From Bathynomus jamesi (taxonomy: Eukaryota > Arthropoda > Malacostraca > Isopoda > Cirolanidae): a stretch of DNA of 64,000 nucleotides. Shown piece after piece: positions 54,276 through 63,796 of the stretch (position 1 is its first letter; every line of letters starts with the position of its first letter). The stretch lies in assembly GCA_023014485.1 (NCBI GenBank), contig JAJOZX010001738.1, forward strand, positions 62,001 to 126,000. The letters are read 5' to 3'. The translations under genes were made by a program, and so were the position numbers. The notes beneath the pieces are model-generated. The model searched no databases, was not told the origin of the DNA, and was given only the letters and a program-made list of their open reading frames with translations.

Positions 54276-54768
54276 AATTATGCGGGTTGCTTCTACAGAG
54301 CTTCAATTTAATATTTAGGAGAAATCCAATGACAAGGAGAAATGTAAATGCCATGAAAAGTCTTCTTTATTGGGCAACGTTTCGAGCAATACGCTCATCT
54401 TCAGGCTGTTTAATAACAATGTGAAATTAAAATCAATATTGAATGAAAAACAAACAGAAATTTCTATAACCTATTCGTAAAGACAAATTTTAAAAGACTG
54501 AGAAAAGAGGGTTGAGTTCTAAGTTATACAGATTTACATATAAAAATTAAGAAGTTATTTTTAAATACATGTAGTAAATGTGAAATTAATACACTGGAAA
54601 AATTACCAATAGTACACTGGAACAATGGAGCTATCTACCTTACACAGCAGTATCCGAGGCCGACTAATTTGAGCAGAGGAAACGGGAACGTATTGCTCGA
54701 AACGTTGCGCAATAAAGAAGACTTTTCATGGCATTTACATTTCTCCTTGTCATTGGATTTCTCCTAAA
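54276..54768. mobile_element. Palindromic ribozyme element, family R2
   Basis: A minus-strand arm (54276 to about 54685) and a short plus-strand arm (about 54690-54768) share the end GGATTTCTCCTAAATA and the phrase AATAAAGAAGACTTTTCATG. The plus arm starts inside the hammerhead-like motif. It is flanked by (TA)n. No coding sequence is seen. Confidence 0.75.
54367..54416 (-). ncRNA. Type I hammerhead-ribozyme-like motif, family R2
   Basis: Read on minus: outer helix I TTATT/AATAA, an internal loop, inner GC/GC, core CTGAAGA, one extra T, helix II GAGC/GCTC around GTATT, GAAA, and a palindromic helix III ACGT followed by T. A helix I with internal loop is what natural hammerheads use for tertiary contacts. 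Confidence 0.68.
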
Positions 54769-54777
54769 TATATATAT

Positions 54778-54817
<40 letters not shown>

Positions 54818-54819
<2 letters not shown>

Positions 54820-55272
54820 CACGTTCAAACGACCAATCTGCGCGATCTATTGATCGCGCTGCACAATCGATGGATCCATCTCAGTTTTGAGAAGTGTTCA
54901 AATTTTCTTACTATTTCATCTTAATGTAATTAAGGATGATACTGTTAAAAGCATTTATCGAAAGTTCCACAGAATAAATAACAGTTATATTTGGATTGGT
55001 TTTACTACAAGATACCCCAAAAGACTAATCAACCTAACCTATATTAATCTAATCTAACTTCTATTAACCTAACCTAACCTCTATTATCTAACCTAAAACT
55101 ATATTAACCTAACCTTTATAATCTAACCTAACCTAGCAGCGTAACCTATCAATGGATAAACATAGCGCTGGTTTTTTCAACACTGAGAAGTGTTCATATG
55201 TGCGCGCGAACGATGGATCCATCGATTGTGCAGCGCGGTCGATCGATCGCGCAGATCGGTCGTTTGCGCATC
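54818..55272. mobile_element. MITE with AACCT-rich centre
   Basis: Inverted ends of about 55 bp include AAACGACC, CTGCGCGATC and CACAATCGATGGATCCATC, themselves rich in small palindromes. The middle (55020-55150) holds runs of CTAACCTAACCT. It is flanked by (TA)n, so a target duplication cannot be read. The superfamily is not known. Confidence 0.75.
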
Positions 55273-55327
55273 ATATATATATATATATATGATGAATAAA
55301 ACCACGAAGGAAAGGAAACACAAAATG

Positions 55328-55367
55328 GTGCTCAAGCGCTTTCGTCTAATGACATCCTCAGGAACAC
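55328..55367 (-). ncRNA. Hammerhead-ribozyme-like motif, Penelope family A
   Basis: It has the same elements as 57145-57184: GTGTTC/GAGCAC helix I, core CTGAGGA, GTC/GAC, GAAA and AGCGCT. All are intact. Confidence 0.75.
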
Positions 55368-55494
55368 TGAAGTACATAAATAGGGTTAAGCCTATATATA
55401 GGTTACAGAAAGAAAAAAAGAAAAAATAAATAACATACATACAAACACACACACACATATATATATATATATACATACATATCTATATATACAA

Positions 55495-55527
<33 letters not shown>

Positions 55528-55969
55528 CAATAAACAGAGAAGTAAAAATAATTAAAAAAATTAAAAATTAAAACCTTAAAGGATTACCAGTGAGGCGTAC
55601 AAATTTGTAAGGAAAAATATCGATTTTTAGCACAAGATCAAATGGATTATAAAGATACAAATTTATACTGGAACTCTGCCGGGTTTTAACACAATGCTGC
55701 CTATGGTCAGGTTTCGATATATATAAAAAAATAAATGCAAATTAAAAGTTAATCGATTTTTAGCACAAGATCAAATGGATTATAAAAATACAAATTTATA
55801 CTGGAACTCTGTCCGGGTTTTAACACAATGCTGCCTATGGTCAGGTTTCGATATATATAAAAAAATAAAATGCAAATTAAAAGTTAATAAAGTAGAAGAC
55901 AAGTTTACCAAAGATTTAATGTTTTACCCTTCTTATCTAAATCTTTTTAAAGGAATTCAACATATCGTG

Positions 55970-56482
55970 TCAATATTAACACTCGTACTTTGTCAAAAAA
56001 ATATTTTAGTACTTCCATTTTTCCCGGGCTTTTTAGGCATTGCTAATGTACTTAAACTTTTGGATATTAATGTAGTATTTCATATACAATATTGTGAAAA
56101 ATATCATAGTAAAAATAGCCCTACCAATAATTCAGGCATTATCTATAAAATTGGTTGTAAACATGTGATTCCTTTTACATAGGTCAGACGGGAAAGGATT
56201 TGCACACACGTATAAAACAGCATCAATATTCCGTTAGAACAGGACAGTTGTCCAGTGCCCTTTTTGTCCATTGTCAGAGTTAGCCCACTGTATTGATTGG
56301 AATAATGCTTCAGTTTTATTCCATTCAAGCAACATTGTTAATAGAAATATTCTTGAGTCTGCCATTATCCAACTTTCAAATAACTTCAACATAAGCAAAG
56401 GTCTTTTCAACTCGATCCTGTTATGTTGAATTCCTTTAAAAAGATTTAGATAAGAAGGGTAAAACATTAAATCTTTGGTAAA
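55970..56482 (+). pseudogene. Penelope-like GIY-YIG endonuclease fragment
   Basis: ILVLPFFPGFLGIANVLKLL and NSPTNNSGIIYKIGCK match the nuclease part of copy 1. A missing base near 56163 and others later break the frame (for example, the CKQCDSFYIGQTG region continues one frame away). The RT is absent. Confidence 0.85.
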
Positions 56483-57144
56483 CTTGTCTTCTACTTTATT
56501 AACTTTTAATTTGCATTTTATTTTTTATATATATCGAAACCTGACCATAGGCAGCATTGTGTTAAAACCCGGACAGAGTTCCAGTATAAATTTGTTTTTT
56601 ATAATCCATTTGATCTTGTGCTAAAAATCGATATTACTTTTAATTTGCATTTTATTTTTTTATATATATCGAAACCTGACCATAGGCAGCATTGTGTTAA
56701 AACCCGGACAGAGTTCCAGTATAAATTTGTATTTTTATAATCCATTTGATCTTGTGCTAAAAATCGATCAACTTTTAATTTGCATTTTTTTTTTATATAT
56801 ATCGAAACCTGACCATAGGCAGCATTGTGTTAAAACCCGGCAGAGTTCCAGTATAAATTTGTATCTTTATAATCCATTTGATCTGTGCTAAAAATCGATA
56901 TTTTTCCATACAAATTTGTACGCCTCACTGGTAATCCTTTAAGGTTTTAATTTTTAATTTTTTTTATTATTTTTACTTCTCTGTTTATTGTATATATATG
57001 TATGTATATGTATGTATGTATTTGTATATATAGATATGTATGTATATATATATATATGTGTGTGTGTGTGTATGTATGTTATTATTTTTTCTTTTTTTTC
57101 TTTCTGTAACCTATATATAGGCTTAACCCTTTTTATGTACTTCA

Positions 57145-57184
57145 GTGTTCCTGAGGATGTCATTAGACGAAAGCGCTTGAGCAC
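57145..57184 (+). ncRNA. Hammerhead-ribozyme-like motif, Penelope family A
   Basis: Helix I GTGTTC/GAGCAC, core CTGAGGA, one extra T, helix II GTC/GAC, GAAA, palindromic helix III AGCGCT, T before helix I. It is identical in plan to the other family A copies. Confidence 0.75.
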
Positions 57185-57262
57185 CATTTTGTGTTTCCTT
57201 TCCTTCGTGGTTTTATTCATCATAAATATTTTTCACGTGTTACCTTCGTGAAATAATTTTAT

Positions 57263-57332
<70 letters not shown>
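57263..57332. repeat. (TA)n microsatellite
   Basis: About 68 bases of TA with slips. Confidence 0.95.
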
Positions 57333-57336
<4 letters not shown>

Positions 57337-57475
57337 CAGTAGAAGTTAATAATAATAGTGGACAATGTTTTTTTTATTGAAAAAATAAAATTATCAATAA
57401 ATTCCAAATAGCCTTTTATGCCATGAGTAAGTGGTTTTGGTAAATAGAAATTGTAAATAAATCTATAACTAATAA
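57333..57475. other. No recognised feature
   Basis: AT-rich DNA. Confidence 0.5.
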
Positions 57476-57479
57476 TAAT

Positions 57480-57955
57480 TAGACATGGGACTAGTTCGTG
57501 TAACATATAGCCTCTTTAGATATTTAGATACTTGGGCGATAAATCTAATGTAACCTAACCTAACCTAACTTACAAAAACACATGTAGTTATATGCACTGT
57601 TGGGCGATTTATTTGGAGTCCAATGTGGATTTCGGCAACTATAAATAATTAATCGGGCAAATATCTCAATGTCTAATGACTATACGGCTATACGCTAGAG
57701 TCTAGGGTTGCCAGATTTTTCAAATGCCCACGCGGAACAAAAATATTTCTGAGGTTTTTTTTAAGACCAATTTTTTTTTTCAAATTGAAACTACATTTCT
57801 TCAACGGTTACAACAAACAAAATTTGAAAACATTTATTACACTAATATTTAACAATTAAACATCGTGAACAAATTGAAATATTATACATAATATTGAAAT
57901 TCTAAATCAAGCGGGACGTCTGGCAACCCTACGCTACAGGAATTAGTCCCATGTT
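57480..57955. mobile_element. Probable nested MITE pair
   Basis: Outer inverted ends are ACATGGGACTAGTTCGTGTA and its near complement ending at about 57953. Inside, GGGTTGCCAGAT (57704) and GTCTGGCAACCC (57918-57929) form the ends of a second element of about 230 bp, with TACGCTA on both sides (57691-57697 and 57930-57936). An AACCT run lies at 57551-57571. No coding sequence is seen. Confidence 0.55.
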
Positions 57956-58406
57956 TAGCATGGAAAAGCAAAAAATCTAAGGTAATTATTCTAACATAAC
58001 CTATAAAACCCCCACAAAAAAATTGTCTACTATTGTTAATCTCAGCCATATAAGCGTTATTCTTAGCCTCAGAACAAACTCTTCAGTTCTGTTCTTTTTA
58101 TCCCTCTCGCTCTAAAGGAGATGAAATGATTCAGGAGAAAAAGTGAAAACAACATTCTATGCTATAAATCACTATCTTAAAAGTGTATATGATTTAATCG
58201 TACTTTAAATTATACTAACTTCAAATGTGCCTAAACACTGATGTTAGTTATGCTTCATAGTCAATATGGTAAAATACATCCAGAGAAAATATAATTTCAT
58301 ATTTTATGTTTTGTAAAGAAAAATGTTTGATTTATATTTGCTCGAAATGAAACAATTAAATATTTATGCTTCGCTTCGGTAAATAATGAATTCCATAATT
58401 GAATTA
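57956..58406. other. AT-rich stretch without a recognised gene
   Basis: No long open frame or repeat was recognised. Confidence 0.5.
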
Positions 58407-58408
58407 TA

Positions 58409-58479
58409 CAGGGTATCCCAAAAGTCCCAATCTTGTAAGGAGTAAACAAGAAATAGATTGGGATTTTGGGGCCACCCTG
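58409..58479. mobile_element. 71-bp Tc1/mariner-type mini-MITE
   Basis: TA is on both sides (58407-58408 and 58480-58481). The tips CAGGGTATCCCAAAAGTCCC and CAGGGTGGCCCCAAAATCCC are inverted with few mismatches. Almost the whole element is inverted repeat. Confidence 0.8.
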
Positions 58480-58481
58480 TA

Positions 58482-58714
58482 TACCTTGGTAAACTTGGTT
58501 TCGCTTCCGCCAGAATTGTTCATTCTGACGAAGGTTAAGCTTGTTGCTCCACCTAAGACATACAACTTAACATAGAATCCGAACCAAAACCCAGTACGGG
58601 TGGTCAGAAATTATACTGTGTGGAAGGATGAACAGTGGGTTGAGCTGCGCGCCGCTGTCGTCGGGAATCGAGCCGGGGCAAGTGGATCCGTAGTCAGCGA
58701 TGCTAACCACTACT
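58482..58714 (-). mobile_element. SINE-D copy, internally deleted
   Basis: The SINE-D tail, part of the inner module and the outer module (TAGTGGTTAGCATCGCTG on minus) are present, with a deletion between. It abuts the 71-bp MITE exactly. Confidence 0.75.
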
Positions 58715-58724
58715 ATATAATAAT

Positions 58725-58733
<9 letters not shown>

Positions 58734-58776
<43 letters not shown>

Positions 58777-58778
58777 TT
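58734..58778. repeat. (GA)n microsatellite
   Basis: About 42 bases of GA with one slip. Confidence 0.95.
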
Positions 58779-58885
58779 AAACTTGACCTTCGTAAAACGA
58801 GGAATCATCGCACGTAACATTTGAAAGGTTTAAAGATATATCTGTAATTCTAAACACTACATACCTACAACGCTCAATGTTTATA

Positions 58886-60435
58886 AAGTGGCGTTCATAA
58901 GTGTTCGTACAGAGAAATATTTCAGTTATTTATTCATCCTTATCTTTTGTACCATGCATACGATAGCTATGAAAAGTATATCGTTTGTTTGGAAAAAGTT
59001 AACAAATAAAAAAAATAGTTCCACTTCAACATATAATGTAAAACATCAAAGAATTTGAAGAAAATAAAAAAGTTATTCACTCACAAAATTATTTGATACC
59101 TTGTGTATCCACTTTTTGCTTCAATGACCTCAATGATTCGTTTTGAGTATTTTTTTACAAGGTTTGTGACATCTCTTAGTAGAAATTTTAGCCCATTCTT
59201 CTAAAGAAAATTGTTGCAATTCATTCAGATTCGAAGGGTTTCTTTTGCGCACACCTTTTTCATATCCAACCATAAATTCTCGATTAAAATGAGATTTGAA
59301 CTTTGACTGGGCCACTCAAGAAGTTTGAAATTCTTTTGTTGAAGCTATTTGATGGTGTTCTAAGTGTTCTTACTTTTATGTTTTGGATCATTATCTTGTT
59401 GCAGTACCCAACTGCAACTCATTCACAACTCCTGAATTTCGTCATATTTCTTCGAATTCAAGATTCCATTGATGACAACAAGCTTCCCTGAACCAGAAGC
59501 ATTAAAGCATTCCTAAAGAAGCAAACTATCCTAACTGTAGGAAGGAGGATTTTTTTTCTCGATTGCAGTATTCGATTTTCGCTAAATATATTGTTGTTCG
59601 TTATTCCCAAATAATTCAATTTTGGTCTCGTCTGCCCAGAGAACTTTCTTACAGAATGCAAATCTATCATTTTTATGATTCTTAGCAAACTTTAAACGAG
59701 CTTCGTGCTCTTTTGTAGCAGTTGTTTTCTTCGTGCAACTCTCCTATTCAGACCATACTTTCTCAATGTACGACATGCAGTAGAGGGATGGACATCGATC
59801 TTAGTCTTAATGTTTGGCAAATATCACCTGCAGTCACTCGTGGATTCGCAGCAACGAATCCGTCTAGCTGTATGTTCTAAAATCTTGCAAGGCCGTCCAC
59901 ACCTTAGTAGAGTTTTGATTGTTCCGGAGTCTTTCCATTTCTTTATAACTGCAGCAACCTTCATAAATGGAATTCGAAATTCTTCTCCTATCTTCCCATA
60001 ACTCTTACCAGACTCTTGTGCAGCAATAACAGATCTCTTAAGATCTGTATACAACTCTTACCACAACGACCCATTGCTTACTAATGGCTTGTATAGTCAT
60101 CCGTCTTCCATGAAGATTCACAGAGAACATTCTAGAATTCAAAATTGCCAACAGTCTCTAATCAATAAACAGTCAACTACTGATAAAAATTTTAAATTCT
60201 TCAAATTTAAATTGGACATACAAAGTATTAATTTTGTAAATAAATGTACGAAAACTTTTGCATTTTAGCTTTTTTATTTCCCTCAAAATTTCTTTGATAT
60301 TTTACATTATATGTTGGAATTAAACTAATTTTTGTATTTGTTAAATTGTCCCAAACGAACGATAAGGACGATAAGGAAGATAAGGACGAATATAACTGAA
60401 ATATTTCTCTGTACGAATACTTGTGAGCGCCACTA
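58886..60435 (-). mobile_element. Tc1 element, near full length, decayed
   Basis: Inverted ends of about 45 bp share GTACAGAGAAATATTTCAGT and lie within TA (58884-58885 and 60436-60437). The length of about 1.55 kb is normal for Tc1. It contains a decayed transposase gene on the minus strand. Confidence 0.88.
59105..60075 (-). pseudogene. Tc1-type transposase pseudogene
   Basis: The N-terminal helix-turn-helix region is open (59824-60054): KRSVIAAQESGKSYGKIGEE, then PFMKVAAVIKKWKDSG and LRCGRPCKI. The C-terminal end (59130-59315) has GVRKRNPSNLNELQQFSLEE and WAKISTKRCHK. The middle, which should carry the catalytic D, D and E, is scattered over frames with stops. It is not functional. Confidence 0.85.
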
Positions 60436-60437
60436 TA

Positions 60438-60765
60438 TATGCACGTGTATACATCTTATGTAAATAATTCATTATAAGAACCCCGCAGAAGTTTCTTTTT
60501 AAGAGTTTAATTCCTGCGTGTGCCTTCCTCTTTTGTTTGCTCTGTTCCAACGTGCAAGAAGCGATCAGACTTCAATGAAATTAAAGATGTAGTTTCGGAG
60601 ATCTCGACAGCTCAAGACACATCTTAAGACAAGAGTCTTTTCTCTTTTGAAAGGCTCCAAATACTTAACTAAAGTAAGTCTTGGCCCAAATTAGATGTAA
60701 TTCCGCCCCTCTTTTGTTACATGTCTCGCATTTGTTATGTATTTAAGCATGTACGTATACGAGAA

Positions 60766-60803
<38 letters not shown>

Positions 60804-61275
60804 TGAGAATACAACAAAACTTAAAATAGAAAAAACTAGAAAGGCATTAGGAGATGCAAATCTTCCCCCGGAGGGACGGACACACACACACACACACACA
60901 CGACAGAAAACAACACCTATACTCCGTTCCTCGCGCGGACAGAGGTAAATATAATTATAGTGATAGAATGAAATTAATAGAAACGTATTTGCGTTCTTGA
61001 AGTGATAATCAAATAGTATGGAAGAACAACGTGTACCATCCAAAAATTCAAAATTTGCATAACATCAGAAAATTTGACCTTTTGTACCTCTAATTCATGT
61101 TTGTTTTTTAGGTCAGTTTACCTTAACTTAACTTAGTTCAGACTTCATGCTAGTAAGAATCGAACATCCCATATTTCTATTGAAATATGAACTTCATATA
61201 CCTACTGAACTTGAAGCTGAACTTTAATAAAATATACTTGCACAAGGTCAATAGAACGGTCAAAAAATGTCGAGG
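60438..61275. other. Unassigned DNA with (GT)n and (CA)n
   Basis: (GT)n at 60769-60800 and (CA)n at 60881-60901 lie about 80 bases apart in opposite sense. No gene is recognised. Confidence 0.5.
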
Positions 61276-61477
61276 GGGATGTGGTTGAGTGCCAGTGCCA
61301 GGAGGGAGTGGGGGTAACCCCTAAAAAATAAAATAAAAATTTTAATATAGAGTATACTGACCTAACCTAACTTAACCTGGAAAATAAATACTCGTACACA
61401 AAAAATAAAAAGATGGGGGTGTCACAGCTTCAATCCTACTATGAAAATAGAGTATGGTAACCTAACCTAACCTAACC

Positions 61478-61480
<3 letters not shown>
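61276..61480. repeat. AACCT-containing repeat
   Basis: Two loose units each end in an AACCTAACC-type run (61360-61378 and 61459-61476), after GGGGGT-containing phrases and TAGAGTATRSTRACC. Confidence 0.55.
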
Positions 61481-61510
<30 letters not shown>

Positions 61511-61925
61511 TATACTTAAACCATTTTAAATCTATAATTATAATTATCAGACCTTTATAGTATAATACTTCAGTTATGCATCATTAGGAGTTGAACCCCC
61601 GACCTCATTGTAAGAGCTAAAATGCTTATATATATATATATATAGATAAATGATTAAAATCAGCGCGCTGCCCAATGCTACTATGACTGTGAAGTATAGT
61701 GACAACCATTGGATGACGCCGAGCGCTTCTGTGTACTCGTAACCGACGGACGCGCACGCGCGTGGGCCACGGCCGCAACCGCAAGTTTTCTCAAATAGTT
61801 AAATTCTCAAGGCTTTGTATAATATCCCATTCTTTTTAGAAATAATACCCCGCATGCAAAAATTAAATGAGATCAGAAGCCATTACTGTATTACGATTTC
61901 AGTCAATGTTTAATCGCTATATACA
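61481..61925. other. Mostly unassigned
   Basis: (TA)n runs lie at 61480-61515 and 61627-61645. A box-B-like GGTTCAACTCC (minus strand, near 61590) hints at a decayed tRNA-SINE fragment. Positions 61700-61790 are GC-rich and unassigned. Confidence 0.4.
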
Positions 61926-61927
61926 TA

Positions 61928-62871
61928 AGCACACCGGACAAAAAATTAGTCACCCCTAATAGCACCGATAGTAGGAAGTTCAAGGTCACACAGAGGGCGC
62001 TGATGTAGCATTGGTAAGTGACAAGTAGCGGTGACGTAGCACACAGGATCAGATCTGTTTCGTGAGGTGGTGAAGAACAAAGTGTGTGTTGGATATAGTC
62101 TGCAAAATGGGTCGTGAGGCAGACGTTACTCAGTGGCAAAAAGGAGCCATCGTGTTTGGCAGAGCCCACGGACACAAAATGTCTGAAGTAGCCCAATTTG
62201 TTGGTGTGTCAACGCGTACTGTCCAGCGAGTTTACAAAGAGTGGTGTAGTTCGCAATCAACTGAAAATCGACGGCGTAACTGTGGCCGGAAAACAATTCT
62301 CGACAATAGGGACCGCCGCCATGTTTCTCGTCTAGTAACTGCAAATCGTTTTCAAACCAGAGAACAATTGCTCCAAGAAACCAATGAGGTTCTCCAGCGA
62401 CCAATTTCCGAACAGACATTGCGACGAGAACTGCATGCGATGGACATCTGGAGCAGGGTACCACGGAAGAGGCCGCTGTTAACAGCAAGTCACAAATTGG
62501 CACGTTATAAATGGGCTCAGAGGCACAAAAACTGGACTGCGGCAGATTGGAAACGTGTAATTTGGTCCGATGAGTCCGTTTTTGTTTGTTCTCCAATGAT
62601 GGGAGGCGACGAGTACATCGCAGGTCCAATGAAGCCTTTAATCCTGAATGCGTCGAAGGTGTTGTTCAGGCTGGAGGTGGTTTGATGTTCTGGGGATGTT
62701 TTTCGTACCACGAAATGGGCCCTCTCGTTCCAGTGACGATGAATTTGAACCAGCAGGCGTACCTCCGCATACTAAACTCGCCGGATTCGTGCGGTTATCA
62801 AGGCCAGAGGCGCCGTCACACGTTATTAGGTACATTCTGAGAGGGGTGACTAATTTTTTGTCCGGTGTGCT
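61928..62871 (+). mobile_element. Tc1-like element, internally deleted
   Basis: TA is on both sides (61926-61927 and 62872-62873), with perfect inverted tips AGCACACCGGACAAAAAATT continuing to CACCCCT. The 944 bp include the first two thirds of a transposase gene. The second catalytic region is deleted. Confidence 0.93.
62107..62685 (+). pseudogene. Tc1-like transposase, N-terminal part
   Basis: I prefer the ATG at 62107 (GREADVTQWQKGAIVFGRAH) over the upstream one at 62086. A bipartite DNA-binding region is visible: SEVAQFVGVSTRTVQRVYKE, then QTREQLLQETNEVLQRPISE and QTLRRELHAMDIWSRVPRKR. The first catalytic aspartate is in KRVIWSDESVFVC. A frameshift near 62600 moves the text to another frame (GGGLMFWGCFSYHEMGPLVP, to 62840), and the segment with the second Asp and the last acidic residue is deleted. 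Confidence 0.88.
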
Positions 62872-62936
62872 TATTTTTATGCACAAATAGATATACTTAT
62901 TTCTCCATATACATAGCCTTGAGAGCATTATATATA

Positions 62937-63522
62937 CACAGGGCTATTTAAAATGATTCATCCGATTTCAACTGAGAATACTTCCGTACCTATCAACCGT
63001 GCATCAACTGGGCATACACCACATGAAAGAGAAAATCTCTGAGTTTTACAAGATCACCGTGAGAGGGCTCCAAAGTCACGCCGTGGCCTAGCCTAGCAAC
63101 AAACAGTCAGTGTGAAAATGGCGTCCGCACAGCAGAAGGCGTTTTGTGTGTTGCAGTTTTCGAGCTGTAAATCGGTAGTCACAGTGCAGCGTGAGTTTCG
63201 TCGACGTTACAGAACAGATCCACCGGGTGCTCAGAGCATCCGTCGGTGGTATCGGCAGTTCGAGGAAACGCTGCACTGTGACTACCGATTTACAGCTCGA
63301 AAACTGCAACACACAAAACGCCTTCTGCTGTGCGGACGCCATTTTCACATGACTGTTTGTTGCTAGGCTAGGCCACGGCGTGACTTTGGAGCCCTCTCGT
63401 GATGATCTTGTAAAACTCGGAGATTTCCTCTTTCATGTGGTGTATGCCCAGTTGATGCACGGTTGATAGGTACGGAAATATTCTCAGTTGAAATCGGATG
63501 AATAACTTTAAATAGCTGTGTG
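62937..63522. mobile_element. Fold-back transposon with 255-bp inverted arms
   Basis: TA is on both sides (62935-62936 and 63523-63524). The arms 62937-63191 and 63268-63522 are reverse complements with a few differences, around a 76-bp centre. Both arms contain the start of the same gene, so the element is a mirror of its own 5' end. Confidence 0.92.
63118..63272 (+). pseudogene. N-terminal helix-turn-helix of a mariner-related transposase
   Basis: From an ATG at 63118 the frame reads ASAQQKAFCVLQFSSCKSVV, then TVQREFRRRYRTDPPGAQSI and RRWYRQFEET. This matches the N-terminal helix-turn-helix region (of the DUF4817 kind) found in many arthropod transposon proteins. After about 63270 the frame enters the inverted arm. 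No catalytic domain is present. Confidence 0.8.
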
Positions 63523-63532
63523 TATATATACT

Positions 63533-63731
63533 GGATCCTATCTGCTTTGCAGATAGCTGGTGAGAGAAGCTATATTTTTGGGACCTCTTTGCGAGTGACC
63601 CGTTGCCCACGTCGGGCTAACATCATGAAAAAGAAAAAACTATAGTGTTTGTCATTTACCATTACTTATTCGGACTATAGTGGATTTAATTTTCCTAGAA
63701 GAGTTCCTTGTTCCATGCACGGTCTGTGTGT

Positions 63732-63736
<5 letters not shown>
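63533..63736 (+). mobile_element. Family B repeat, copy 4 (single direct copy)
   Basis: It starts at GGATCCTATCTGCTTTGCAG and ends at TCTGTGTGTATCAT before (TA)n. It has no inverted partner here and is 5'-truncated. Confidence 0.8.

Positions 63737-63790
<54 letters not shown>
63737..63790. repeat. (TA)n microsatellite
   Basis: About 54 bases of TA. Confidence 0.95.

Positions 63791-63796
<6 letters not shown>

Larger units (their letters stand above)
55289..57262. mobile_element. Penelope-like family A, copy 3: head-to-head pair
   Basis: The minus arm (55289 to about 55968) has only the 3' region. The plus arm (about 55969-57262) starts before the GIY-YIG nuclease. A unit of about 130 bp containing ACCATAGGCAGCATTGTG is present twice in the minus arm and three times in the plus arm (56490-56900). 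The right arm ends with the terminal hairpin. (TA)n lies on both sides. Confidence 0.88.
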
